This document shows, in pieces, positions 7,924 through 17,063 of a DNA stretch of 64,000 bases (the stretch's first letter is position 1; each line of letters opens with the position of its first letter). Made by a program: the position numbers and the translations under genes. The notes beneath the pieces are model-generated. The model was not told the DNA's origin and searched no databases. It saw only the letters and a program-made list of their open reading frames with translations. This DNA comes from Roseateles depolymerans (GTDB taxonomy: Bacteria; Pseudomonadota; Gammaproteobacteria; Burkholderiales; Burkholderiaceae_C), in the NCBI RefSeq assembly GCF_003387155.1, contig NZ_QUMT01000008.1:31900-95899 (forward strand), written 5' to 3'.

Positions 7924-9498
7924 TCACGCCGCCATCTTCAACCCAGCCCGACTGAGCATCGTCTCAATCAGATCCCGATGCCGAGGCAGATCCCGCACCG
8001 CATGCTGCCCCAGCTGCGCGATCATGCCGAACTCCTTGCGCGCATCCTCTGCCCGCTGCAGCGGCGCGCGTGCCGCGTCCAGCTGCGTCTCGTATTCCAT
8101 GCCGTAGAGCACATACTGCCAACTTGCCGGCAAATACATCTCCACATCGGTGATGAAGTCCAGCCGCTGCGGCGGCCGCTGGCGCCACATGGCCAGCTTG
8201 TCCTTCAGGCTGTCCGGATGCGTGGCCGGATCTGCGTTGTCGCGCCAGAAGGCCGTGTCCCGACGCTTCGTCAGCGCATAGTGCAGTTTGATGAAGTCCA
8301 CGATGCGGGCATACCGCTCGGCCATGAAGCGGTTGAAATGTCGTGCCACCGGCGCCGTGTCCCCATCGAACGGAAACAGCTGCGCAATCAGATAGGCCGC
8401 GGTCTCAATCAACCCGATGCCGGACGATTCCAGCGGCTCCAGGAAGCCGCCGGACAGCCCCACCGCCACGCAGTTCTTCACCCATTGGGTCTCGCGATAC
8501 CCGACATTGAGCGTGAGCTTGCGCGGACTCAGCGCGTCTGAGGCCGGGCCGATATAGCGGCGCAGCTCCCGCTCCGCCTGCTCGTCATCCGTATGGCGAC
8601 TGCTGTAGACATGCCCGATGCCGCGGCGCTCCTGCAGCCCGATGTCCCAGATCCAGCCATTGCGCTGCGCGGTGGACAAGGTGCAGGACGCAATGGGCGC
8701 ATCCGGCCGCGCATACGGCACCTGCATTGCCAGCGCGCGATCGACAAACAGCACGTCGTTCAGCGAGGTGAACGACGAGCCGAGCGCCTGCCCGATCAGC
8801 CGCGCATGAAAGCCGCTGCAATCCACATAAAGCCCGGCGCGCAGCACGCCAGCCTCCCGAGTCACGACAGCCGCAATGGCGCCCTGCTCGTCGAGCTCCA
8901 CCTGGTCCACTGTGGCAATCACCCGCTTCACGCCCAGCGACTGCGCCTGTTCGGCCAGCAAGCCGGCAAAGCGTCCAGCGTCGAAGTGATAGGCGTAGTT
9001 CAGCGCACCCAGGTAGTCGCCGTCGGTGGGGCGCTTGGGCCCGTGGCGTGCATCGACCACGGCCTTTTGCAGCGTCACCGCCTCGGCGAATGCCCGGTCC
9101 GGCCCGGCCTCGCCCATCAGCCAGTAGGGCAGCAGCTCTGGCGCACCGGGACGCTGGCTGGGCAGGCTGAAGGGGTGGAAGTAGTGATCGCGACCGGATT
9201 CCCCAGGTCCGCGGTCGTTCACCGGCGGGCGCACCCAGTCATTGAACTGCACCCCCTGTTTGAAGGTGGCGGAACAAGCCTGCAGGAACCGCGATTCGGA
9301 GATGCCGATCGCCGACAGCGTCCCCCGGATCGAGGGAAACGTCCCTTCCCCCACGCCGATGATGCCGATGTCGCTGGACTCCACCAGCGTGATCCGGACG
9401 CCGCCGTGCGCGGTGCCCAGTTGCTGGGCGAGGAAGGCGGCTGTCAGCCATCCGGCTGTCCCACCCCCAACAATCAGAATGTCTTCAATCGCCTTCAT
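7924..9498 (-). CDS. Tryptophan-halogenase family flavoprotein
   Basis: The 524-residue protein belongs to the flavin-dependent tryptophan halogenase family. It has the FAD motif GGGTAGW at the N-terminus, VGEGTFPS, a TFKQGVQF block whose lysine aligns with the catalytic Lys79 of PrnA, and FLEPLESSGIGL containing the glutamate equivalent to PrnA Glu346. The usual GWxWxIP fingerprint is present as GWIWDIG, with glycine in place of proline. The start ATG 9498 precedes the FAD motif directly and has GGAG about ten bases upstream. It is transcribed away from a TonB-dependent receptor. Relatives in this setting (for example BrvH from Brevundimonas and Xanthomonas homologues) halogenate free indoles, but the role beside a sugar receptor is unknown. 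Confidence 0.88.
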   Translation of the reverse strand: MKAIEDILIVGGGTAGWLTAAFLAQQLGTAHGGVRITLVESSDIGIIGVGEGTFPSIRGTLSAIGISESRFLQACSATFKQGVQFNDWVRPPVNDRGPGESGRDHYFHPFSLPSQRPGAPELLPYWLMGEAGPDRAFAEAVTLQKAVVDARHGPKRPTDGDYLGALNYAYHFDAGRFAGLLAEQAQSLGVKRVIATVDQVELDEQGAIAAVVTREAGVLRAGLYVDCSGFHARLIGQALGSSFTSLNDVLFVDRALAMQVPYARPDAPIASCTLSTAQRNGWIWDIGLQERRGIGHVYSSRHTDDEQAERELRRYIGPASDALSPRKLTLNVGYRETQWVKNCVAVGLSGGFLEPLESSGIGLIETAAYLIAQLFPFDGDTAPVARHFNRFMAERYARIVDFIKLHYALTKRRDTAFWRDNADPATHPDSLKDKLAMWRQRPPQRLDFITDVEMYLPASWQYVLYGMEYETQLDAARAPLQRAEDARKEFGMIAQLGQHAVRDLPRHRDLIETMLSRAGLKMAA

Positions 9499-9626
9499 GC
9501 CGAGGTGTCTCCGTGTTTGTGCTGTGTTGTGCAAAGGCATCAGTCGAGCGGCAGGCCCGTGTCCATCGGCTCTGCGGCCGCTCTTCGATCACGGGACCCA
9601 CTACGGGTAAATGATAGTGCCCGAAA

Positions 9627-9664
9627 TGACAACGATGTCAATCTTCCCGTTGACAACGTTGTCA
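9627..9664. promoter_or_regulatory. Twin LacI-type operators between halogenase and TonB receptor
   Basis: Two 14-bp palindromes lie in the divergent gap: TGACAACGATGTCA (9627-9640, one mismatched pair) and TGACAACGTTGTCA (9651-9664, perfect). Centres are 24 bp apart. The central CG and TGACA half-sites are typical of LacI-family operators. The second site overlaps the predicted -35 of the receptor promoter, so bound repressor would block it. The likely ligand is the LacI protein encoded at 6787. Confidence 0.75.
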
Positions 9665-9679
9665 GCGATTGCCTAGGAT
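9650..9679 (+). promoter_or_regulatory. Promoter of the TonB-dependent receptor gene
   Basis: TTGACA (9650-9655) is a consensus -35, followed by an 18-base spacer and TAGGAT (9674-9679) as -10. Transcription would begin near 9686, leaving a leader of about 50 bases with AGGAG just before the start codon. The -35 lies inside the perfect operator palindrome. Confidence 0.6.
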
Positions 9680-9735
9680 GCCTGCAAACGACAAGAACAA
9701 CGTTCAAGAGCTTTCAGAGCCACCCAGGAGACAAC

Positions 9736-12210
9736 ATGACATCAGCTTCGTCCCGCAGGCCCGCCATCGGGCTGGTCACCCCCGTCCAACTCGCCGTGCT
9801 CGCCTTGATGGCGGGGACTGTGCAGGCCCAGCAGGCCTCCGAAACGCCGGCATCACAAACTGTCGCCCAGGCAGCGCCGCAGCAGGACACCGCGCCGCAG
9901 AGCGGCACCGCCACCACCACCGCCGACGGCAAGCAGGCCCTGCCGCAAGTGCTGGTGACGGCCACCAAGCGTGCCACCTCGCTGCAAAAGACCCCGGTCT
10001 CGGTGACCGCCATCAATGCCCAGACCCTGGAAGACAACCATGTGAAGAGCATGCTTGACGTCTTCAATCTGGTGCCCAGCATGCAGGGCACTGGCCAGGG
10101 GGACCACGGCATCGTCAGCATCACACTGCGCGGCATTGGCAACGACAGCGCCAAGACCGAATATGCCGACCCGGAAGTTGCCCTGTTCGTGGACGGCGTG
10201 TTTGCGCCGCGTCCGGAAGGCGCCGCCACCATGCTGTTCGACCTGGACGGCATCGAAGTGCTGCGCGGCCCGCAAGGCACGCTGTGGGGCCGCAACTCCA
10301 CCGTCGGCACCATCAACATGAAGACGGCCAAGCCGGTGCTGCGCGACACCTCCGGCTATGTCGAAGGCGGCGTCGGCAACTATGCCCGCATGGGCATCAA
10401 GGGCGCGGTCAACATCCCGCTGGGCGACACGGTCGCGGCGCGCGTGGCCTTTGCCCATGAGCAGCATGACGGCTACGTCTCCTACCAGCGTCCTCCCAAC
10501 ATCTCCCTGGCGTCGCAGCAGGCGGCCTATGCGGCCTACGTGGCCGGCGGCGGCACGGCCGTCGGTTTCCAGCCGATCAACACCAGCCTGTTCGTCCAGG
10601 GCGGCGACAAGTACAACGCCCAGAACCAGACCGCGGCGCGCCTGAGCTTCCTGGTCAAGCCCAGCGACAAGCTGCGCTGGGACGTGTCCCTGGAGCAGTT
10701 CGCCGACCGCGGCACACCGTCGATGAGCCTGATGCAGACGCCTCGCGAAGGTGAGAAGTTCTGGTCGGCCCTGATCGACACCGCGCCCTCGCTCAAGCGG
10801 GACTCCACCTCCATCCGCAGCCGCCTGGAGTACGACCTGGGCGGCATGGCCCTGGCCTATGTGGCGGGCTACACCCACTTCAAGGGATCGGGCACCTACG
10901 ACCAGGACTTCGGCGTCAACGTGCCCACCAGCTTCACCACCGGCGGCCCGCAACAGGCCGACAACACGGTGTGGAGCAAGTACACCAGCCACAGCCATGA
11001 AGTGACGCTGCAAAGCAATGAGCGTCAGACCATCGACTGGGTGCTGGGCCTGTACTACGCCGCGGAAGACAACGGCATCCGCTTCGACATCCCCATCATG
11101 AACGGTACCCAGCAGGGCACCGTGAACTGGCAGGGTTCCTTCATCCAGCCCAAGGAAACGGTGGACTCCACCGCCGCCTTTGGCCAGGCGACCTGGAACC
11201 TGACCGAAGCCTTCCACGTGACCGGCGGCCTGCGCTACACCCATGACGACCGCAAGAACAAGGGCGGCCGTGGCTGGTTCTGGGCGGGCAATGCGGCAGC
11301 GCCACAGATTCCGCTGAATCCATCGGTGGACCCGACGATCCCTGCCAACGGCTACACCGCGGGCAACATCAACGATGCCCACTACACCGGCAACAAGACC
11401 ACCTGGCTGGCCCGCGCGGCATATGACCTGAACAAGACCACCATGGTCTACGGCAGCGTCTCCACCGGCTACAAGTCCGGCGGCACGGGTGACGGCGGCC
11501 TGCCGTACGGCCCCGAGACGCTGACCAACTACGAAGTCGGCTACAAGGCCACGCTGTGGGACGGGCGCATGACCTTCAATGCCAGCGCCTATCACATGAA
11601 GTTCAAGGACTTCCAGTTCAGCGCCCCGGTCATCGTCAACGGCAACCGCCAGTTCGCCTACAGCAATGCCGAAGGTGCGAAGGTCTCCGGCCTGGAGCTG
11701 GAAACCGCCGTGCTGATCACGCCGGACGACAAGCTGCAGTTCAGCGCCAGCTACACCAAGACGAAGCTGGGACAGCTGGTGGCGTCCTCCAACGACTACG
11801 CCCTGCCGGCCTGCTTCGATGCAACGCTGGGCGGCAACTGCGTGAACGTGACCGGCAATGAACTGCCCCATGCCCCCAAGGTGGCGCTGCAGCTCATGTA
11901 TGAGCACAACATTCCGTTGTCCAACGGGGATGCCGTGGCACCGCGCATCAGCTTCCACTACCAGAGCGCGAACTGGTTGTCGGTGTTCAACCTCGGCGAC
12001 GGAGACCGCCAGAAGGCGTATTCGACGGCCGACATCGCGGTCCGCTACAGCTCGAAGCGCAACTGGTATGCCGACCTCTACGTCCGCAACGTGAGCGACG
12101 AAAAGATCAAGACCAGTGCAGGCAGTGCCGGCAGCTACGCCAACCCGATCTGGGTGGCGCAATACGCCGCACCGCGCACCTTCGGCCTGAACGCGGGCTA
12201 CAACTTCTGA
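9736..12210 (+). CDS. TonB-dependent outer-membrane receptor
   Basis: An 824-residue receptor. A signal peptide covers about residues 1-31 (cleavage after VQA in GTVQAQQ). A Gln/Ala-rich linker leads to a TonB-box-like segment LPQVLVTATK, then the plug domain (TPVSVTAINAQTLEDN, VDGVFAPRPEGA, IEVLRGPQGTLWGRNSTVG). The remaining about 600 residues form the 22-strand barrel, ending in the aromatic terminus NAGYNF. The start at 9736 has AGGAG six bases upstream. It probably imports a plant or microbial glycoside for the GH1 enzyme encoded downstream. Ligand specificity cannot be read from sequence. Confidence 0.93.
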   Translation: MTSASSRRPAIGLVTPVQLAVLALMAGTVQAQQASETPASQTVAQAAPQQDTAPQSGTATTTADGKQALPQVLVTATKRATSLQKTPVSVTAINAQTLEDNHVKSMLDVFNLVPSMQGTGQGDHGIVSITLRGIGNDSAKTEYADPEVALFVDGVFAPRPEGAATMLFDLDGIEVLRGPQGTLWGRNSTVGTINMKTAKPVLRDTSGYVEGGVGNYARMGIKGAVNIPLGDTVAARVAFAHEQHDGYVSYQRPPNISLASQQAAYAAYVAGGGTAVGFQPINTSLFVQGGDKYNAQNQTAARLSFLVKPSDKLRWDVSLEQFADRGTPSMSLMQTPREGEKFWSALIDTAPSLKRDSTSIRSRLEYDLGGMALAYVAGYTHFKGSGTYDQDFGVNVPTSFTTGGPQQADNTVWSKYTSHSHEVTLQSNERQTIDWVLGLYYAAEDNGIRFDIPIMNGTQQGTVNWQGSFIQPKETVDSTAAFGQATWNLTEAFHVTGGLRYTHDDRKNKGGRGWFWAGNAAAPQIPLNPSVDPTIPANGYTAGNINDAHYTGNKTTWLARAAYDLNKTTMVYGSVSTGYKSGGTGDGGLPYGPETLTNYEVGYKATLWDGRMTFNASAYHMKFKDFQFSAPVIVNGNRQFAYSNAEGAKVSGLELETAVLITPDDKLQFSASYTKTKLGQLVASSNDYALPACFDATLGGNCVNVTGNELPHAPKVALQLMYEHNIPLSNGDAVAPRISFHYQSANWLSVFNLGDGDRQKAYSTADIAVRYSSKRNWYADLYVRNVSDEKIKTSAGSAGSYANPIWVAQYAAPRTFGLNAGYNF

Positions 12211-12317
12211 CGGGCTGGTGAAGGGAGCGTGTCCGGTCCGTCCTTGTTTCTCCTGCACAGCACCGCCTTGCTTGAGGGCGATGGCGGGCCGTGCCGCTCC
12301 CTGCCTTTGACTCCGCC

Positions 12318-13706
12318 ATGAACAGAAAGACCATGCAGCCTTCCGACGCCACGCCCGCGACCGATACCGCCCTCATCCGCGACCTGATTGCGACCCTGCC
12401 CGCCGGCTTCCAGTGGGGCTCGGCCACCAGCGCCGCGCAGATCGAGGGCGCCGCCCGCGAGGACGGCAAGGGCGAGTCGATCTGGGACCGTTTTTGCGCC
12501 CAGCCCGGCCGCATCAAGGACGCTTCCAACATCGACGTCGCCTGCGACCACTATCACCGCTACGGGGAGGATGTGGACCTTATGAAGTGGCTGGGCCTGG
12601 ACGCCTACCGCTTCTCCTTCGCCTGGCCCCGCGTGCAGCCGCTGGGCCGCGGCGCATGGAATGAAGCCGGCTTTGCCTTTTATGACCGGCTGATCGACAA
12701 GCTGCTGGAAGCGGGCATCCGTCCGCATGCCACGCTCTATCACTGGGACCTGCCGCAGGCGCTGGACGACGGCATCGGCGGCTGGCTCTCCCGCGATGTC
12801 GTGCCGCTGTTTGCTGACTACGCCGCCGAGGTGGCGCGTCGCTTCGGCGACCGGCTGGGCAGCATTGCCACCCTCAATGAACCCTGGTGCTCCGCGACGC
12901 TGGGCTACGAGACCGCGCAGTTCGCACCCGGCCACACCAGCCGGGCGGAAGCAGCGCAGGTGTCGCACCATCTGCTGATGGCGCACGGCGCGGCCATCCA
13001 GGCGATGCGGGCGGTCGGGTCCAAGGCGGAGCTGGGCATCGTGCTGAATTTCACCCCGTCCTTCCCGGCCGAGCCGCTGCTGGAGGCGGACCGCCGCGCG
13101 GCCCGCATCGATGATGGCCTGAGCACCCGCTGGTACATGGACCCGGTCTTCCGCGGCCAGTATCCGGCCGATGTCATCGAATACCTGGGCGCCGATGCAC
13201 CCAAGATCCAGCCGGGTGACCTGGCACTGATCCAGCAGCCGCTGGACTTCCTGGGGGTGAACTTCTACACCCGCAGCTTCATCAGTACCCAGCAGCCGGC
13301 CGTGGCCCCACCCGGGGAACTCGGCTTCACCGACATGGGCTGGGAGATCTATCCGCAGGCGCTGACCCAGCATCTGCTGCGCATTACCCGCGAGTACACG
13401 CCGCCGCCGCTCTACATCACCGAGAACGGCATGGCCAATGCCGACAGCGTGGTGAACGGAACGGTGCCGGACAAGGAGCGCATCGCCTATCTGCGCAGCC
13501 ATCTCTCGGCGCTGGCGCAGGCGGTGGCGCTGGGGGCGGATGTCCGCGGCTACTTCTACTGGAGCCTGCTGGACAACTTCGAATGGAACTCCGGCTACCT
13601 CAAGCGCTTCGGCCTGTTCCACGTCGACTATGCGACGCAGCAGCGGCTGGCCAAGGACAGCGCGCACTGGTATCGCGACGTGATCCGGCAATACCGGCAG
13701 CCGTGA
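12318..13706 (+). CDS. GH1 family beta-glucosidase
   Basis: The 462-residue protein is a family 1 glycoside hydrolase that would release glucose from beta-glucosides. It opens with FQWGSATSAAQIEGA, carries the acid/base glutamate in TLNEPW, and the nucleophile glutamate in YITENGMA, with the usual ending (YFYWSLLDNFEWNSGYLKRF). No signal peptide is seen, so it acts in the cytoplasm on imported sugars. The start is uncertain: ATG 12318 is used here, but ATG 12333 has a better purine-rich stretch (AGAAAG) and a GTG at 12291 is also in frame. It follows the TonB receptor by 107 bases with no terminator seen between them. Confidence 0.93.
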   Translation: MNRKTMQPSDATPATDTALIRDLIATLPAGFQWGSATSAAQIEGAAREDGKGESIWDRFCAQPGRIKDASNIDVACDHYHRYGEDVDLMKWLGLDAYRFSFAWPRVQPLGRGAWNEAGFAFYDRLIDKLLEAGIRPHATLYHWDLPQALDDGIGGWLSRDVVPLFADYAAEVARRFGDRLGSIATLNEPWCSATLGYETAQFAPGHTSRAEAAQVSHHLLMAHGAAIQAMRAVGSKAELGIVLNFTPSFPAEPLLEADRRAARIDDGLSTRWYMDPVFRGQYPADVIEYLGADAPKIQPGDLALIQQPLDFLGVNFYTRSFISTQQPAVAPPGELGFTDMGWEIYPQALTQHLLRITREYTPPPLYITENGMANADSVVNGTVPDKERIAYLRSHLSALAQAVALGADVRGYFYWSLLDNFEWNSGYLKRFGLFHVDYATQQRLAKDSAHWYRDVIRQYRQP

Positions 13707-13715
13707 GGGGCGGCA

Positions 13716-13747
13716 GCGCTGATGCGCTGATGCGCTGATGCGCTGAG
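13716..13747. repeat. 8-bp tandem repeat, four copies
   Basis: GCGCTGAT is repeated three times and followed by GCGCTGAG, starting ten bases after the beta-glucosidase stop. The array could vary by slippage. Similar short arrays occur after other stop codons in the window. Confidence 0.85.
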
Positions 13748-13760
13748 CTTCACCCAAACA

Positions 13761-13798
13761 AAGGGGCCTCGCCATCCATGCGGATCGCGAGGCCCCTT
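13761..13798. terminator. Bidirectional terminator between convergent genes
   Basis: AAGGGGCCTCGC (13761-13772) pairs perfectly with GCGAGGCCCCTT (13787-13798) around a 14-base loop, followed by CTTTT on the plus strand and preceded by AAACA. It separates the beta-glucosidase from the convergent M13 peptidase gene. Confidence 0.8.
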
Positions 13799-13851
13799 CT
13801 TTTGGCGGGACGCCCGGGCCGCGCTCATGCGCCCCGCCCGGGCCAAGGTCC

Positions 13852-15870
13852 TCACCAGATGCGGATACGGTCTTCCGGCGCCTTGTACATCTTGTCGCCC
13901 TGGCGGGTCTTGAAGGCGTCATGGAAGCCGTCGTGGTTCACCGCAGCGCCATTGGCCCGGAAGGCCGGCGGCGAGTGCGGGTCCACCGTCAGCAGCGTCA
14001 GCTCGCGCTCTTCGCGGGTCTTCTGGCGCCAGGCCTGCGCCCAGCCCATGAAGAAGCGCTGCTCACCGGTGTAGCCATCGATCACTGGCGACGGTTTGCC
14101 CCCCAGCGAGCGCAGGTAGGCCTTGTAGGCGATCTGCAGGCCGGAGAGGTCGGCAATGTTCTCGCCCAGGGTCAGCTTGCCGTTCACATGCTTGCCGGGG
14201 ATGGGCTCGTAGCCGTCGTACTGCGCCACCAGGCGCGCACCGATCGCGTCGAAGGCCTTGCGGTCTTCGTCGGTCCACCAGTTGCGCAGCGCGCCGTTGC
14301 CGTCGAACTGGCTGCCCTGGTCGTCGAAGCCGTGGCTGATCTCGTGGCCGATGACCGCGCCGATGGCGCCGTAGTTCACCGCATCATCCGCCTTCGGGTT
14401 GTAGAAGGGCGGCTGCAGGATGGCGGCCGGGAACACGATCTCGTTCATCGTGGGGTTGTAGTAGGCATTGACGGTCTGCGGCGTCATCAGCCAGTCGCGG
14501 CGGTCCACCGGCTTGCTGGCCATGGCGGCCTTGCGTTGCCATTCGAACTGCGCGGCGCGGGTGTCGTTGCCCAGCGCGTCACCGGCCCGCACCTCCAGCT
14601 TGCTGTAGTCGCGCCAGGTGTCCGGGTACGCGATCTTGATCATGTACTTGGACAGCTTGTCCTGCGCCTGCGCCTTGGTGGCGGGCGTCATCCAGCTCAG
14701 GCCGTCGATCGAGGTCTTGTAGGCGGCCAGCAGGTTGTTGACCAGGTCCAGCATGCGGGCCTTGTCGGCGGCGGGGAAGTAGCGCTTCACGTACTCCTGG
14801 CCCACGGCCTCGCCCAGCGCGGCGTTGACCTGGTCCACGCCCTTCTGCCAGCGCGCCTGCTCGGTCTTCAGGCCGCTCAGCGCCCGGCCGTGGAACGCGA
14901 AATGCGCCTCGCGGAAGGGCTTGGGCAGCACCTCGGCATGGTTGTCCAGGGTGTGCAGGGTCAGGTAGAGCTTCCAGTCGTCCAGCGAGGCGTCACCCAG
15001 CAGCTTGGCCGCCGCGGTGAAGTAACTCGGCTGCAGCACCACCAGCTTGTCCAGTTGCGGCAGCGAGGCGGCGGCGAGGTAGGCCTTCCAGTCGAAGCCG
15101 GGCGCCTTGGCGGCCAGTTCGTCCGGCGTCATGGGGTTGTAGACCTTGGTCGGTTCGCGCAGGTCCACCTTGTCCCACTGCACCTCCGCCAGACTGCGCT
15201 CCAGCGCCAGCACACGCCGGGCGGCGTCGGCCGGATCCTTCAGGCCGGCGTGGCGGGCAAGGGTCTCGAGATAGTTGCTGTAGGCGCCCAGTGCCTTGGC
15301 CAGACGTTCGTCGTCCTTCTTCAGGTAGTAATCCCGGTCCGGCAGACCCAGGCCGGCCTGGCCTGCCTGCAGACGGTTGGTGCCCGGCTCGGCATAGTCG
15401 GCCTCGATGTCCAGGCCCACCGGCGTGTTGACGACGCCGCTGGCCTTGCCCATCCAGGCGGCCAGTTGCTCGCGGGATTGGATGGCGTTGATGCTGTCGA
15501 GCATCGGGCGCAGCGGGGCCAGGCCCGCCTTGTCGATTGCGGCGGTGTCCAGGAAGGCCTTGTAGTAGTCGCCAATCTTCTGGTCATTGCCGGTCTTGGC
15601 CTTCTTGGCGGCCAGTTCCTCGGCGATGCTGCGCACCCGCTTGTCCGTCATGTCGGCCAGCACGGTGAAGGCGCCGAAAGACGACTTGTCGTTCGGGATG
15701 ACGGTGTGGGCGAGCCAGTGGCCATTGGCGGCCAGGAAGAGGTCGTCCTGCGGGCGGGCGGTCTTGTCCGCGCCGGACAGGTCCAGGCCCGACTGCGGAG
15801 GAGCGGCCATGGCAAGGGCGGCGAACTGCATCGCGGTCGCCAGCAGGGTCAGACGGATGGCTTTTTTCAT
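13852..15870 (-). CDS. M13 (neprilysin/PepO-like) zinc metallopeptidase
   Basis: A 672-residue peptidase. The start ATG 15870 gives a clean Sec signal peptide (MKKAIRLTLLATAMQFAALA, cleavage after AMA), so it is exported to the periplasm. The N-terminal half is the M13 N domain. The C-terminal catalytic domain has the substrate motif NAYYNP, the zinc site HEISH at about residue 507 and the third-ligand helix ENIADLSG, with the C-terminus ending RIRIW. Length is normal for bacterial M13 enzymes. It probably degrades small peptides. It stands alone between convergent and divergent neighbours. Confidence 0.93.
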   Translation of the reverse strand: MKKAIRLTLLATAMQFAALAMAAPPQSGLDLSGADKTARPQDDLFLAANGHWLAHTVIPNDKSSFGAFTVLADMTDKRVRSIAEELAAKKAKTGNDQKIGDYYKAFLDTAAIDKAGLAPLRPMLDSINAIQSREQLAAWMGKASGVVNTPVGLDIEADYAEPGTNRLQAGQAGLGLPDRDYYLKKDDERLAKALGAYSNYLETLARHAGLKDPADAARRVLALERSLAEVQWDKVDLREPTKVYNPMTPDELAAKAPGFDWKAYLAAASLPQLDKLVVLQPSYFTAAAKLLGDASLDDWKLYLTLHTLDNHAEVLPKPFREAHFAFHGRALSGLKTEQARWQKGVDQVNAALGEAVGQEYVKRYFPAADKARMLDLVNNLLAAYKTSIDGLSWMTPATKAQAQDKLSKYMIKIAYPDTWRDYSKLEVRAGDALGNDTRAAQFEWQRKAAMASKPVDRRDWLMTPQTVNAYYNPTMNEIVFPAAILQPPFYNPKADDAVNYGAIGAVIGHEISHGFDDQGSQFDGNGALRNWWTDEDRKAFDAIGARLVAQYDGYEPIPGKHVNGKLTLGENIADLSGLQIAYKAYLRSLGGKPSPVIDGYTGEQRFFMGWAQAWRQKTREERELTLLTVDPHSPPAFRANGAAVNHDGFHDAFKTRQGDKMYKAPEDRIRIW

Positions 15871-16065
15871 CACAAGCGCATGAAAGGAGTGCGGGCAAGC
15901 CCGGCGGAACTTCCAGCCTATGCCAAAAGACAGGGTCTGCCAAAAGCCATGAGTCCCGCAGTTGCAGGGGAGGGCGCCGGCCGCACTGCGATACTTGGGA
16001 CACAACAGGACCGCCGGAGCCGGTCGCGCGCTGCGCGCCGCCCCCCGGCAGAGCCAGGAGAATGT

Positions 16066-16863
16066 GTGGAGACACTGCAGATCACAACCGATGCCCGCGG
16101 CGTGGCCCGGGTGCTGATGAACCGGCCGGAGGTGTTCAACGCCTTCAACGAGGCCATGATTGCCGAGCTGACCGACGCCTTCGACCGGCTGGGGCAGGAC
16201 CCCACGGTGCGGGTGGTCGTGCTGGCGGGGCAGGGCAAGGCCTTCAGCGCCGGCGCCGACATCCAGTGGATGAAACGCGCCGCCGAAGCCTCACAGGACT
16301 GGAACCTGGAGGATGCCCGCAAGTTTGCCGCCATGCTCGACGGGCTGGCCCGCTGCCCCAAGCCGACCGTGGCCCAGGTGCACGGCGTGGCGCTGGGCGG
16401 CGGGGTTGGGTTGACGCTGGCCTGCGACCTGGCGATTGCGTCCGAAGGGGCGCAGTTTGCGGTCAGCGAGGCGCGCTTTGGCATCCTGCCGTCGGTGATC
16501 GGCCCTTATGTGGTGAATGCGGTGGGACCGCGGCATGCCCGTCGCCTCGCGCTGACCGCCAGCCGCATCGGCGCGCAGGAGGCGCTGCAGCTGGGCCTGG
16601 TGCAGCAGGTGGTGTCGCCGGATGCGCTGGAGGCCGCCGTGCAGGCGTGCATCCACGACCTGCTGGCCGGCGGCCCGCAAGCCCAGACGGAGATCAAGCG
16701 GCTGATGACGCAGCTGTCGGTCGGCCCGATCACGCCGCAGGTGCGGGAGCTGACGGCCCAGACCATTGCCCGGGTGCGCACCGGCGCGGAAGCCCGGGAC
16801 GGCTTTGCGGCCTTCCTGGCCAAGCAGCCGGCGCCGTGGGTGCCGCCGCCGACGAAGGACTGA
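16066..16863 (+). CDS. Enoyl-CoA hydratase/isomerase family protein
   Basis: A 265-residue crotonase-fold enzyme starting at GTG 16066, five bases after AGGAG; an overlapping ATG at 16062 is out of frame. The oxyanion-hole signatures are FSAGADIQWMKR and HGVALGGGVGLTLACDLAIA, with the second catalytic region SEARFGILPSVIGPYV. That combination, especially GADxxWMKR and the LPSVIGPYVVNA stretch, is closest to LiuC-type methylglutaconyl-CoA hydratases. The next gene is a PaaH-type dehydrogenase, so a dehydroadipyl-CoA hydratase role is an alternative. Family certain, substrate open. Confidence 0.85.
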   Translation: METLQITTDARGVARVLMNRPEVFNAFNEAMIAELTDAFDRLGQDPTVRVVVLAGQGKAFSAGADIQWMKRAAEASQDWNLEDARKFAAMLDGLARCPKPTVAQVHGVALGGGVGLTLACDLAIASEGAQFAVSEARFGILPSVIGPYVVNAVGPRHARRLALTASRIGAQEALQLGLVQQVVSPDALEAAVQACIHDLLAGGPQAQTEIKRLMTQLSVGPITPQVRELTAQTIARVRTGAEARDGFAAFLAKQPAPWVPPPTKD

Positions 16864-17063
16864 GCAGTCGGGGCTGAGCACTCAGGACGGAGACCGTCCC
16901 GAGGACCTGACGCCGTGGGGCTTGACGCCCTGCTGGAAGGACCCGTCAGGGCCGGACCGACCGGCGACCCGGACGCCTCGGGCCCGGCCCGGCGCTGCCG
17001 GCGCGTTCCACGATGACCGAGTTGAAAGGCCCCCCCGATGGGAGGCCGCTGAGGAGACATGCA

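Noticed and set aside
8593..9735. Upstream extension of the TonB receptor frame
   Set aside because: It is antisense to the halogenase and crosses the operator region; the signal peptide and AGGAG place the start at 9736.
13921..16065. A long plus-strand frame reading through into the enoyl-CoA hydratase
   Set aside because: The first 715 codons are antisense to the M13 peptidase and its upstream gap and have no recognisable domain; GTG 16066 with AGGAG is the real start.
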